Part shown: positions 47,045-55,437 of the stretch, one piece after another
Layout: each line of letters starts with the position of its first letter
How positions within the stretch are numbered: the stretch's first letter is position 1
From: Amycolatopsis granulosa
Lineage (GTDB): Bacteria > Actinomycetota > Actinomycetes > Mycobacteriales > Pseudonocardiaceae
Direction of reading: 5' to 3'
DNA: 64,000 nt
Assembly: GCF_011758745.1 (NCBI RefSeq)
Contig: NZ_JAANOV010000001.1
Location: 1,860,001 to 1,924,000, forward strand
Notes under the pieces: generated by a model
What the model was told of the DNA's origin: nothing
Database searches by the model: none
Seen by the model: only the letters and a program-made list of their open reading frames with translations
Program-made: the position numbers and the translations under genes

Positions 47045-47644
47045 ATGCGCAACCCGTTCGCCGGCCGGGGCGGCCGCGTTCTCGCGGCCGCCCCGGCGGT
47101 CCTGCTCGCCCTCGTCCTCACCGGATGCGGTTCCGATCCCGCACCGCCGCAGGCGGCACCGCCCGCGACGTCGGTCCCGGTGACCAAGCCCTACGACAAG
47201 CTGCGGCCCACCCAGGTCCGGATCCCGAAGATCGGCGCCGGATCGTCGCTCATCTCGGTCGCGGTCAACAAGGACGGCCAGATCGCGGTGCCCTCGGTGG
47301 ACAAGCCGATGCAGGCCGCCTGGTACCGCCTCTCCCCCGTGCCCGGGGACGTCGGCCCGGCGATCATCCTCGGCCACGTCGACGGCAACCACCAGCCCGG
47401 TGTCTTCGCCAAGCTCAAGGACGTCCGGCCGGGCGACGAGATCTTCGTCGACCGCAGCGACGGACGGCAGCTGAAGTTCGTGGTCGACCACACCACGCAG
47501 GTGCCCAAGGACCGGTTCCCGCAGGACGCGGTCTACGGCAACACCGACAAGGCGCAGCTGCGGCTCATCACGTGCGGCGGCGTGTTCGACCACGCCGAGC
47601 ACAGCTACGTCGACAACATCGTCGTCTACGCGAACCTGGCGTGA
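47045..47644 (+). CDS. Class F-type sortase, predicted lipoprotein
   Basis: The 199-residue protein has a sortase domain with catalytic His in ILGHVDGNHQPG near residue 116 and Cys in LRLITCGGVFDH near 178, plus a trailing residue region that may supply Arg. Its N-terminal signal ends in VLTGC, a good lipobox, so it may be anchored as a lipoprotein, unlike the usual membrane-anchored sortase. It directly follows the Thr-rich secreted protein. The substrate is not known; class F sortases are common in actinobacteria. Confidence 0.85.
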   Translation: MRNPFAGRGGRVLAAAPAVLLALVLTGCGSDPAPPQAAPPATSVPVTKPYDKLRPTQVRIPKIGAGSSLISVAVNKDGQIAVPSVDKPMQAAWYRLSPVPGDVGPAIILGHVDGNHQPGVFAKLKDVRPGDEIFVDRSDGRQLKFVVDHTTQVPKDRFPQDAVYGNTDKAQLRLITCGGVFDHAEHSYVDNIVVYANLA

Positions 47645-47680
47645 CCCCGGTGGTGCCGCCGCCCGCGCGGCACCACCGGC

Positions 47681-48214
47681 TCACCAGACGTCGCCGTCGC
47701 GCCAGTCGCACGTCAGCTCGCCGTCGAGGTCGAGCGGCGCGGAGACCGGGAGCACGAAAACGCCGCCCGCCTCCCCGGGTGTCGGCGTGATCCCGGACGG
47801 CGTGAGCGCGGACAGCGGCCCGCGCCAGCACGACCAGCCGCGCCCGCGGTAGAACGGGACCGCCTCGTCCGCCGCACTGAGCGCACCCATCTCGTAAGCC
47901 TCGCGGATCACCCGCTCCAGTGGCGCCAGCACCGCACCGCCGTGACCGCGCCGCCTGCGGTCCGCCCGCACACCGACCGCCTCCACGTACCCGGCGCGCC
48001 ACGCGCGCCCCTGGTGCACCAGCCTGCGCTGCACGAGGGACGCGTGGGCCACCAGCTCACCGTCCTCCCACCGCATCGCGTGCACACCACCCAGGGCGTG
48101 CTCCCAGTCGTGCTCGGACAGCTCGCCCTCGAAGACATCGGACAGCAGCGCCCGGACCTGGCGGAGGACCGCGGCGCCGAGATCGGCGGTGTGGGCGAGG
48201 AGGAGCCCGGACAT
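47681..48214 (-). CDS. AAC(2')-I-family aminoglycoside acetyltransferase-like GNAT
   Basis: The 177-residue protein matches the mycobacterial AAC(2')-I group closely in pattern: EGELSEHDWEHALGGVHAM near residue 28, LVHQGRAWRAGYVEAVGVRA near 66, and the tail ELTCDWRDGDVW, almost identical to that of Mtb AAC(2')-Ic. These chromosomal enzymes acetylate aminoglycosides, but some have other native roles. I chose ATG at 48214 because it gives the family length (about 180 aa); upstream in-frame starts exist. Confidence 0.88.
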   Translation of the reverse strand: MSGLLLAHTADLGAAVLRQVRALLSDVFEGELSEHDWEHALGGVHAMRWEDGELVAHASLVQRRLVHQGRAWRAGYVEAVGVRADRRRRGHGGAVLAPLERVIREAYEMGALSAADEAVPFYRGRGWSCWRGPLSALTPSGITPTPGEAGGVFVLPVSAPLDLDGELTCDWRDGDVW

Positions 48215-48297
48215 CTTCCCGACACTAATGCGGACAGTGCCGTCCGTCACCCCGGTCGTCCATCGTGGACGAGCGAACTTCCTTGCGGCACAACGGA

Positions 48298-48333
48298 AGA
48301 AGGTCCGCCAGCCGGATGGCTGGCGGACCTTCT
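48298..48333 (-). terminator. Terminator of the tRNA pair
   Basis: A 16-bp stem AGAAGGTCCGCCAGCC with its exact complement and loop GGAT, starting just downstream of tRNA-Glu on the minus strand and followed by TTCCGTTG. Confidence 0.8.
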
Positions 48334-48338
48334 CGATG

Positions 48339-48411
48339 TACCCCCGATGGGATTCGAACCCACGCTACCGGCGTGAGAGGCCGGCGTCCTAGGCCGCTAG
48401 ACGACGGGGGC
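48339..48411 (-). tRNA. tRNA-Glu (CTC anticodon)
   Basis: On the minus strand a 73-nt cloverleaf with acceptor GCCCCCG/CGGGGGU, anticodon stem CCGGC-CTCTCAC-GCCGG giving CUC, and T-arm GGGTTCGAATCCC. No CCA is encoded. It is downstream of tRNA-Gln and followed by a terminator. Confidence 0.95.
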
Positions 48412-48467
48412 TAGGTCTTTCCGTGTTGCGAGAGGGATCTTACCAGGGCGGTTTTTCCCTCTTGCAG

Positions 48468-48539
48468 CTGGGGTACCAGGACTCGAACCTAGACTAACAG
48501 AGCCAGAATCTGTCGTGCTGCCAATTACACCATACCCCA
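48468..48539 (-). tRNA. tRNA-Gln (CTG anticodon)
   Basis: A 72-nt cloverleaf on the minus strand with acceptor TGGGGTA/TACCCCA, anticodon stem ACAGA-TTCTGGC-TCTGT giving CUG and T-arm GGTTCGAGTCC. It stands 56 bases upstream of tRNA-Glu, likely one transcript. In organisms without GlnRS it is first charged by GltX and then amidated. Confidence 0.95.
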
Positions 48540-48630
48540 ACGATCGCCCCTCCGATTCGCGACTCGGAGCAGCTCCGCTGGGAAGAAATATAGCCCAGGC
48601 CGTCAGCGGTGCGTAACCGGGGGGTGGGCT

Positions 48631-49422
48631 TCAGCGCTGCGCGGGCACCCCGATCATGGCGAACTCGCTGACCAGCAGCTGCGGGAGCTCGTCGAGGCCG
48701 CCGATGACGTGCACGCCGTCCGGCGCCTCCGGCTCACCGCCACTGCGGTCGAGCCAGATGCCCTCCAGCCCGGCGTCACGGGCACCGACGGCGTCGGTGT
48801 GCAGCTTGTCACCGACGTGGGCGGCCTCACTCGGGTCGCAGTCGAGCACCGCGCAGACCGAGTGGAACATCACCGGATCCGGCTTGGCGGCGCCGACCTC
48901 CCCCGCGATCGCCACGTGGTCGAAGAACCGGGTCAGCCCGAGATCGGCCAGCTTCGCCCGCTGGTGCGCGCCCGAGGCGTTGGTCACCGCGGCGATGAGG
49001 ACGTCCGCAGCGCGCAGCCACTCCAGGCACGGCAGGACGTCGTCGAACAGCCGCCACGACCGGCGCAGCACCTCCTTGCGGCGGCACTCGAACCGGGTCA
49101 CGTCCTCCGGATCCACCACGATGCCGATCTCGGCGAGGAAGTACTGGGTGCGCCGGTGGTGCATGGAGGCGTAGTCGATCTCACCCGCGACGACCCGGGC
49201 GACGTGCCAGTCGGTGATGCGCTCCCACAGCGGCCACATGTCGTCGCGGCCGAGGAGCAACGACAGCGCCCGCGCGCCGGCGGACGTGAAATCGATCAGC
49301 GTGTCGTCGATGTCCAGGCACACCAGCCGCAGCCGGGACGGTCTCCACGGATCCGCCGGATCCCCCAGACCAGGCTCGGGGACACGGACGCGGGTAGGTG
49401 TGCCGGGACGCGCGAAATCCAC
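48631..49422 (-). CDS. HAD-family hydrolase
   Basis: The 263-residue protein has the phosphatase nucleophile motif VCLDIDDTLIDF near residue 35, TNASG (motif II) near 149, the catalytic Lys region GEVGAAKPDP near 177 and VGDKLHTDAVGARDAG near 204, all of the HAD-IA type. Likely a small-molecule phosphatase, perhaps of a phosphoglycolate-like or nucleotide substrate, but this cannot be told from sequence. It lies between gltX and the tRNA genes. Confidence 0.88.
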   Translation of the reverse strand: MDFARPGTPTRVRVPEPGLGDPADPWRPSRLRLVCLDIDDTLIDFTSAGARALSLLLGRDDMWPLWERITDWHVARVVAGEIDYASMHHRRTQYFLAEIGIVVDPEDVTRFECRRKEVLRRSWRLFDDVLPCLEWLRAADVLIAAVTNASGAHQRAKLADLGLTRFFDHVAIAGEVGAAKPDPVMFHSVCAVLDCDPSEAAHVGDKLHTDAVGARDAGLEGIWLDRSGGEPEAPDGVHVIGGLDELPQLLVSEFAMIGVPAQR

Positions 49423-49502
49423 CCAGCGAGGCTAGGCGAGAACTACGCTGAGCGGTTCGGCCGACAAGGTGATTCAGTACGTCGATTCCACGGCCACTGC
49501 TT

Positions 49503-50984
49503 CTACTCTGCGTTGACGGGCAGAGCGTTACGCAGTCGTCCGAGTGAAACTTCCCGCCCGAGCAGCTCCATCGATTCATACAGCGGCGGCGACACGGTGC
49601 GACCGGTGATCGCGACGCGAACCGGGGCGAAAGCCTTGCGCGGCTTGAGTCCGAGACCCTCCACCAGCGCGTCCTTGAGCGCCTGCTCGATCGCCGCGGT
49701 CTCCCACGACGGCAGTGCCTCCAGCGCCGCGATCGACGCGCGCAGCACCGGCTCGGCGTCCGGCTTGAGGTTCTTGGCCGCCGCGTCCTCCTCGGGCGCG
49801 AACTCCTCCTCCGGCACGAACAGGAACCGCACCAGCGGCGCGGCGTCGCCCAGCACCGTCACCCGCTCCTGCACCAGCGGCGCGATGGTGCGCCACGTGG
49901 TCATCTGCTCCGCGGACGGCTGCGCGGGCAGCACACCGGCGGCCTGGAGGTAGGGCACCACGCGCTGCACGAAGTCCTCGGCGTCCAGCGCGCGGACGTG
50001 CACGCCGTTGATCGCCTCCGCCTTCTTCACGTCGAACCGGGCCGGGTTGGCGCTCACCTTGGCGATCTCGAACGCCTGCACCAGCTCGTCGACGGTGAAC
50101 GTGTCGCGGTCGTCGGCGATCGACCAGCCGAGCAGCGCCAGGTAGTTCAGCAGACCCTCAGGGATGAAGCCGCGGTCGCGGTAGTTGAACAGATTGGACT
50201 GGGGGTCCCGTTTGGACAGTTTGCGGTTGCCCTCGCCCATCACGTACGGCAGGTGACCGAACTGCGGGGTGAACTCGGCGACGCCGATCCGCTCCAGCGC
50301 CCGGTACAACGCGATCTGCCGGGGCGTGGACGGAAGCAGGTCCTCCCCGCGCAGCACGTGCGTGATGCGCATCAGGGCGTCGTCGACCGGGTTGGTCAGC
50401 GTGTACAGCGGATCACCGTTCGCACGCACCAGGACCGGGTCCGGAATCGATCCGGCCGGGAAGCTGATGTCCCCGCGCACCAGGTCGTGCCAGCCCAGGT
50501 CCTCCTCCGGCATGCGCAGGCGCAGTACCGGCGCGCGACCCTCGGCGCGGTACGCCGCGCGCTGCTCGCCGGTGAGGTCGCGGTCGAAGTTGTCGTAGCC
50601 CAGTTTCGGGTCCTGACCCGCGGCCTTGCGGCGCTCCTCGACCTCCTCGTTGGTCGAGAACGCCTCGTACAGCTCACCGGCCTCGAGCAGCCGGCGCGCG
50701 ACGTCGGCGTAGATGTCACGGCGCTCGCTCTGCCGGTACGGCCCGTACTCGCCGCCGGCGTCGGGGCCCTCGTCCCAGTCCAGACCGAGCCAGCGCAGCG
50801 CCTCGAGCAGCTGCTGGTACGACTCCTCGCTGTCCCGGGCGGCGTCGGTGTCCTCGATGCGGAACACCAGGCTGCCACCGTGGTGCCGGGCGAAGGCCCA
50901 GTTGAACAGCGCCGTGCGGATGAGCCCCACGTGCGGGGTTCCGGTGGGCGACGGGCAGAAGCGGGCGCGGACTGTCTCAGTCAT
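49503..50984 (-). CDS. gltX: Glutamyl-tRNA synthetase
   Basis: Charges tRNA-Glu, and non-discriminating forms also tRNA-Gln. The 493-residue class I enzyme starts [20 protein letters not shown] with the HIGH-like motif [10 protein letters not shown], and the KMSKS-like KLSKRDPQ near residue 250. ATG at 50984 has no strong ribosome site. It lies in the same strand and close to tRNA-Glu and tRNA-Gln, a functional cluster seen in related actinobacteria. Confidence 0.97.
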   Translation of the reverse strand: MTETVRARFCPSPTGTPHVGLIRTALFNWAFARHHGGSLVFRIEDTDAARDSEESYQQLLEALRWLGLDWDEGPDAGGEYGPYRQSERRDIYADVARRLLEAGELYEAFSTNEEVEERRKAAGQDPKLGYDNFDRDLTGEQRAAYRAEGRAPVLRLRMPEEDLGWHDLVRGDISFPAGSIPDPVLVRANGDPLYTLTNPVDDALMRITHVLRGEDLLPSTPRQIALYRALERIGVAEFTPQFGHLPYVMGEGNRKLSKRDPQSNLFNYRDRGFIPEGLLNYLALLGWSIADDRDTFTVDELVQAFEIAKVSANPARFDVKKAEAINGVHVRALDAEDFVQRVVPYLQAAGVLPAQPSAEQMTTWRTIAPLVQERVTVLGDAAPLVRFLFVPEEEFAPEEDAAAKNLKPDAEPVLRASIAALEALPSWETAAIEQALKDALVEGLGLKPRKAFAPVRVAITGRTVSPPLYESMELLGREVSLGRLRNALPVNAE

Positions 50985-51074
50985 AACCCGTTCAGCCTAT
51001 CCCGCTTGACCAGCCACCCGGAGAGCGCCATGCTGGTCTTATTCAACGTGTGATGAATTAAGGAGTTGGTCGCG

Positions 51075-52289
51075 ATGAGCGAGCGCACGACCTGTCTCGT
51101 CGCCGGTGGCGGTCCGGCCGGAATGGTGCTCGGGCTGCTGCTCGCGCGGGCCGGGATCGAGGTGACGGTGCTGGAGAAGCACGCCGACTTCCTGCGCGAC
51201 TTCCGCGGCGACACCGTGCACCCGTCGACGCTGCAGCTGCTGGACGAGCTGGGCCTCGGCGAGGAGTTCGGCAAGCTGCCGCAGAGCAGGCTGGACGCCG
51301 TGTCGCTGCCCGGGCCGCCGGCGTTGACGATCGCCGATTTCCGCACGCTGAAGGTGGCGCACCCGTACGTGGCGATGGTGCCGCAATGGGACCTGCTGGA
51401 CCTGCTGGCCGACGCGGGACAGGCCGAGCCGGCGTTCCACCTGCGGATGAACACCGAGGTGGTGTCGCTGATCCGGGAGGCCGGCCGGGTGGCCGGGGTG
51501 CGGTACCGGACGGCGGACGGGACGACCGGCGAGATCCGCGCGGAGGTCACCATCGGCTGCGACGGACGCTGGTCGGTGGTGCGGCGGGAAGCCGGACTAC
51601 GGCCGCGCGAGTTCCCGGTGCCGGTGGACACGTGGTGGTTCCGGCTGCCACGGTACGACCACGACGAGGCTCAGCTGACACCCTCGATGCACCACGGTCA
51701 TTTCGCGGTGGTCATCCCGCGGGAGAGCTACTTCCAGGTCGCCTACCTGGCGGCGAAGGGGCTGGACGCGCGGTTGCGGGCGGACGGGGTGGCGGCGTTC
51801 CGCGACCGGATCCGCACGGTGCTGCCCCAGCTGGCGGACCGGGTCGGCGCGATCACCTCCATGGACGAGGTGAAACACCTGGACGTGCGGCTGAACCTGG
51901 TGCCCCGCTGGCACCGCGAGGGCGTGCTGTGCATCGGCGACGCGGCACACGCGATGTCGCCCGTGGGCGGGTTCGGGATCAACCTGGCGGTACAGGACGC
52001 CGTGGCCACGGCCCGGTTGCTGGCCGGCCCACTGCGGCGCGGACGGGTGAGCGGGCGGGACCTCGCCCGCGTCCGGCGCCGCCGGGTGGCGCCGACGGTG
52101 CTGGTGCAGGCCATCCAGCGCGCCATGCACCGGGTGGTGATCCGCCCGGTGATCGAGGGCCGCCGGAACGGTCCGCCGCGCGCACTGGTGGCGATGATGA
52201 ACGCGGTCCCGGCCGCGCGGTTGATTCCCGCCTACCTGGCCGGGGTCGGTCTGCTGCCGGAGCACGCACCGGACTGGGCGCGGCGCTGA
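51075..52289 (+). CDS. FAD-dependent monooxygenase (PHBH family)
   Basis: The 404-residue protein has the FAD motif VAGGGPAGMVLGLLLARAG near residues 9-27, the DG motif TIGCDGRWSVVRREAG near 160 and the GD motif VLCIGDAAHAMSPVGGFGIN near 285. These are class A flavin monooxygenases with an unknown substrate; there is no evidence of a biosynthetic cluster. ATG at 51075 follows AGGAG with nine-base spacing. Divergent from gltX. Confidence 0.9.
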   Translation: MSERTTCLVAGGGPAGMVLGLLLARAGIEVTVLEKHADFLRDFRGDTVHPSTLQLLDELGLGEEFGKLPQSRLDAVSLPGPPALTIADFRTLKVAHPYVAMVPQWDLLDLLADAGQAEPAFHLRMNTEVVSLIREAGRVAGVRYRTADGTTGEIRAEVTIGCDGRWSVVRREAGLRPREFPVPVDTWWFRLPRYDHDEAQLTPSMHHGHFAVVIPRESYFQVAYLAAKGLDARLRADGVAAFRDRIRTVLPQLADRVGAITSMDEVKHLDVRLNLVPRWHREGVLCIGDAAHAMSPVGGFGINLAVQDAVATARLLAGPLRRGRVSGRDLARVRRRRVAPTVLVQAIQRAMHRVVIRPVIEGRRNGPPRALVAMMNAVPAARLIPAYLAGVGLLPEHAPDWARR

Positions 52290-52331
52290 ACCACCGCGGA
52301 AGCGACGGGTCAGCTCACCGGGATGTGGTCG

Positions 52332-53090
52332 CTAGGCGTTCTGGACCGGGTTGGTCAGGGTGCCGATGCCCTCGATCGTGATCGAGACGGCCTGGCCGTC
52401 GGTGATCTGGCCGACGCCGGCCGGCGTGCCGGTCAGGATGACGTCCCCGGGCAGCAGCGTCATCACGCCGGACACGAACTCGACCAGCTCCGGGATCTTG
52501 TGGACCAGCAGCGAGGTGCGTGAGTCCTGCTTGACCTCACCGTCGACCTCGGTGCGGATCGCCAGGTCGGACGGGTCCACCGCGGTCTCGATCCACGGGC
52601 CGAGCGGGCAGAACGTGTCGAATCCCTTCGCGCGGCCCCACTGGCCGTCGCTCTTCTGCAGGTCCCGCGCGCTGACGTCGTTGGCGATCGTGTAGCCCAG
52701 GATCACCGCCGGAGCCTGCGCGGCCTTCACGTTGCGCACCGGCTGGCCGATCACCACCGCCAGCTCACCCTCGAAGTCGACGCGCTGGGACGCGGCCGGC
52801 AGCTTGATGGCGGCGTTCGGGCCGATGACGCTCGTCGACGGCTTGAGGAACATCATCGGCGACTCGGGCACCTCGTTGCCGAACTCCCCCGCGTGCTCGG
52901 CGTAGTTCCGCCCGATCGCGATGACCTTCGAGGGCAGGATCGGGGCGAGGAGCCGCACGTCGGCCAGCGTGAACCGCTTACCCGTGTAGTTCGGCTGTCC
53001 GAACGGGTGGTCGGCGATTTCCAGGAGCTCGTCGCCGTCGACGGACACGAAGGCGACCCCACCGGCATGAGCAACTCGAGCTAGACGCAC
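52332..53090 (-). CDS. Fumarylacetoacetate hydrolase-family protein
   Basis: The 252-residue protein belongs to the FAA hydrolase fold: FEGELAVVIGQPV near residue 108, NDVSARDLQKSDGQW near 137, FCPLGPW near 159 and TGTPAGVG near 230. Likely acts on a 2-oxo diacid-type substrate (e.g. oxaloacetate decarboxylase or acylpyruvase). It is the counterpart of Rv2993c beside gltX. GTG at 53090. Confidence 0.92.
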   Translation of the reverse strand: MRLARVAHAGGVAFVSVDGDELLEIADHPFGQPNYTGKRFTLADVRLLAPILPSKVIAIGRNYAEHAGEFGNEVPESPMMFLKPSTSVIGPNAAIKLPAASQRVDFEGELAVVIGQPVRNVKAAQAPAVILGYTIANDVSARDLQKSDGQWGRAKGFDTFCPLGPWIETAVDPSDLAIRTEVDGEVKQDSRTSLLVHKIPELVEFVSGVMTLLPGDVILTGTPAGVGQITDGQAVSITIEGIGTLTNPVQNA

Positions 53091-53168
53091 ACAACCAGCC
53101 TAACCAGCACCGCTCCCCCGCCGCCGGGGTGGTGGCCACCCCGGACCGGCGAGTGCCAGGATCGGCGG

Positions 53169-53591
53169 ATGGATCACCTCGTCGTCGCCGCCGAACCGGA
53201 CCTCACCACCGACGAGCTGCTGCCGCTGTACGAGTCGGTCGGCTGGTCGGCCTACACCCGCCGCCCCGAACAGCTGCGCACCGCGATCGCGGGCTCGTCC
53301 TATGTGGTCACGGCGCGGCGGGCCGGGCGCCTGGCCGGCCTCGCCCGCGCGCTCTCCGACGACGCGACGATCTGCTACCTGCAGGACGTGCTGGTGCACC
53401 CGGACGAACAGCGGCGCGGGATCGGCCGGACGCTCGTGCGGGCGGTGCTGGACCGCTACTCCGCGGTGCGGCAGAAGGTGCTGCTCACCGATGACGAACC
53501 CGCGCAGCGCGCCTTCTACGAAAGCCTCGGCTACGCCGAGATCCGCGACTTCGGCGAGGGCACGCTGCGCGCGTTCGTCCGGTTCGACTGA
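53169..53591 (+). CDS. GNAT-family N-acetyltransferase
   Basis: The 140-residue product has the GNAT motif YLQDVLVHPDEQRRGIGRTL near residues 72-91 and QRAFYESLGY near 116. The substrate is unknown. ATG at 53169. Its stop lies 12 bases from that of convergent cimA. Confidence 0.85.
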   Translation: MDHLVVAAEPDLTTDELLPLYESVGWSAYTRRPEQLRTAIAGSSYVVTARRAGRLAGLARALSDDATICYLQDVLVHPDEQRRGIGRTLVRAVLDRYSAVRQKVLLTDDEPAQRAFYESLGYAEIRDFGEGTLRAFVRFD

Positions 53592-53603
53592 GGACCGCGC
53601 CCC

Positions 53604-55205
53604 TCAGACCCGCAGGCTCTTGTGCACCAGCGCGTCGCACATCGCGAGCCAGCTCGCCTCCACGATGCTGCCGTGCACGCCGACCGTCGTCCAGTCCTGG
53701 TCGCCGTCGCCGGACTTCAGCAGCACCCGGGTGACCGCGTCGGTGCCCGGGTCGCTGAGCAGGATCCGCACCTTGTAGTCGGCCAGCTCCACGCTGTCCA
53801 GCCAGGGCAGCGACGGTGACAGCGCCTTGCGCAGCGCGACGTCCAGCGCGTGCACCGGGCCGTTGCCCTCAGCCGTGGCGATCACCCGCTCACCACCGAC
53901 GTGCACCTTCACCGTCGCCTCGGAGACGACCTCGCCGTCACCGCGGTGGTCGAGCACGACGCGGTAGGACTCCAGGATGAACGGGGGCTCGACCGGGCCG
54001 TCGACCTCGTTGCGCAGCAACAGTTCCAGCGACGCGTCGGCGGCTTCGAACGACCAGCCCTCCGCCTCCATCCGCTTCACCTTCGTCACCACGCTGGTGA
54101 CCGCGTCCGGCCGGCCGGCAAGGTCCACCCCGAGCTCACGTCCCTTGAGCTCCAGGCTGGCCCTGCCGGCCATCTCGGTGACCAGGACCCGCATGTCGTT
54201 GCCGACAGAAGCTGGATCGATGTGGTTGTACAACAACGGATCCACCTTGATCGCGCTCGCGTGCAGCCCCGCCTTGTGGGCGAAGGCCGACGCCCCGACG
54301 TAGGCCTGGTGGGTGTCGGGGGCGATGTTCGCGATTTCGGCAAGGGCATGGGAGACGCGGGTCAGCTCGGCCTCGGCTCCGGTCGGGAGCACGGGCATGC
54401 CGAGCTTGGCCACGAGGTTCCCCGTCACGGCGAACAGGTCGGCGTTGCCGGCCCGTTCCCCGTAGCCATTGGCGGTGCACTGCACGTGCGTCGCGCCGGC
54501 CTGGACCGCCGCGATGCTGTTGGCCACCGCGCAGGACGTGTCGTCCTGGCAGTGGATGCCGAGCCGGAAGCCGGTGCGCGCGGCCACCTCCCGCACGGTG
54601 TCGGCGACGCCCAGCGGCAGCTGTCCGCCGTTGGTGTCGCACAGCACGACGACGTCCGCGCCGGCGGTGTACCCGGCGTCGAGGACGCGCAGCGCGGTGT
54701 CCGGGTCGAACGCGTACCCATCGAAGAAGTGCTCGGCGTCGAGGAAAACGCGGCGTCCTTCCCCGACGAGGAAGGACACGGTGTCGGCCACCATCGCGCA
54801 CGCCTCGTCGACGTCGACGCGCAGCGCGCGCTCGATGTGGCGGCGGTCGGCCTTCGCGACCAGCGTCACCACCGGGGCCCGGGAGTCGAGCAACGCCCGC
54901 ACCTGGCCGTCCCGCGCCGCGGTCGTGCCGGCCTTGCGCGTCGATCCGAACGCGACGAGCACCGCGTGCTTGAGCACCAGCTCGCCGTCCGCGGCACGCG
55001 CGAAGAACTCGGTGTCCTTGGGCAGCGCGCCGGGCCAGCCACCCTCGATGAACCCGACACCGAGCTCGTCGAGCAACCCCGCGACCGCCAGCTTGTCCGC
55101 CACCGAGTAGGAGATGCCCTCACGCTGGGCACCGTCCCGCAACGTCGTGTCGTACAGGTGGAAGTCGTCACCGAGCGGCAGTCCGGCAGGCTCCGTGCGG
55201 GTCAC
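53604..55205 (-). CDS. cimA: (R)-citramalate synthase
   Basis: Condenses pyruvate and acetyl-CoA to citramalate, feeding isoleucine synthesis. The 533-residue product has the LeuA-like DRE-TIM barrel with YDTTLRDGAQREG near residue 19, VLCDTNGGQLPLG near 191 and GIHCQDDTSCAVANS near 219, and a C-terminal regulatory domain with a GNGPVHALD segment. I chose GTG at 55205 over ATG at 55211 because AAGGAG is six bases from the GTG and abuts the ATG. The gene is preceded by a leader ORF and intrinsic terminator, so isoleucine level probably sets expression. Confidence 0.9.
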   Translation of the reverse strand: MTRTEPAGLPLGDDFHLYDTTLRDGAQREGISYSVADKLAVAGLLDELGVGFIEGGWPGALPKDTEFFARAADGELVLKHAVLVAFGSTRKAGTTAARDGQVRALLDSRAPVVTLVAKADRRHIERALRVDVDEACAMVADTVSFLVGEGRRVFLDAEHFFDGYAFDPDTALRVLDAGYTAGADVVVLCDTNGGQLPLGVADTVREVAARTGFRLGIHCQDDTSCAVANSIAAVQAGATHVQCTANGYGERAGNADLFAVTGNLVAKLGMPVLPTGAEAELTRVSHALAEIANIAPDTHQAYVGASAFAHKAGLHASAIKVDPLLYNHIDPASVGNDMRVLVTEMAGRASLELKGRELGVDLAGRPDAVTSVVTKVKRMEAEGWSFEAADASLELLLRNEVDGPVEPPFILESYRVVLDHRGDGEVVSEATVKVHVGGERVIATAEGNGPVHALDVALRKALSPSLPWLDSVELADYKVRILLSDPGTDAVTRVLLKSGDGDQDWTTVGVHGSIVEASWLAMCDALVHKSLRV

Positions 55206-55243
55206 GGTCATCTCCTTGCGGTAGTGGTCGGCTTCTCGGGCAA

Positions 55244-55272
55244 CAAAAAAACCTCCCGCGGATGCGAGAGGT
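55244..55272 (-). terminator. Intrinsic attenuator terminator before cimA
   Basis: Minus-strand stem ACCTCTCGC/GCGGGAGGT with loop ATCC followed by TTTTTTT, 33 bases upstream of the cimA start. Between it and the leader stop the RNA holds GTGTCCG-CAT-CGGACAC and GCGCGCC/GGCGCGC pairs that could form an alternative structure. Confidence 0.85.
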
Positions 55273-55299
55273 CTGCGCGCCAGGTGTCCGATGCGGACA

Positions 55300-55344
55300 C
55301 TACCCGGCGCGCCTGCCGATAATGATCACGGCGGAAGAAGCCAT
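55300..55344 (-). CDS. Leader peptide of the cimA attenuator
   Basis: Fourteen codons reading MASSAVIIIGRRAG then stop, with Val-Ile-Ile-Ile in succession. It lies directly upstream of an intrinsic terminator and the gene of isoleucine-linked citramalate synthase. The ATG is six bases from a -10-like CATGAT and no ribosome site is visible, so the mRNA may be leaderless. An overlapping frame (MPLWLLPP) exists but is less apt. Confidence 0.8.
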   Translation of the reverse strand: MASSAVIIIGRRAG

Positions 55345-55387
55345 AGCGGCATCATGCCACATTCACGCGGGCAGAGGCAAAAATGCG

Positions 55388-55424
55388 GTGGAGGCCACCC
55401 CCGGAATCCGGGAATGGCCTCCAC
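55388..55424 (-). terminator. Terminator of leuB
   Basis: GTGGAGGCCA ... TGGCCTCCAC with inner CCCGG/CCGGG, followed on the minus strand by CGCATTTTTG. It separates leuB from the cimA unit. Confidence 0.85.
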
Positions 55425-55437
55425 GTGCCGGGAACGG

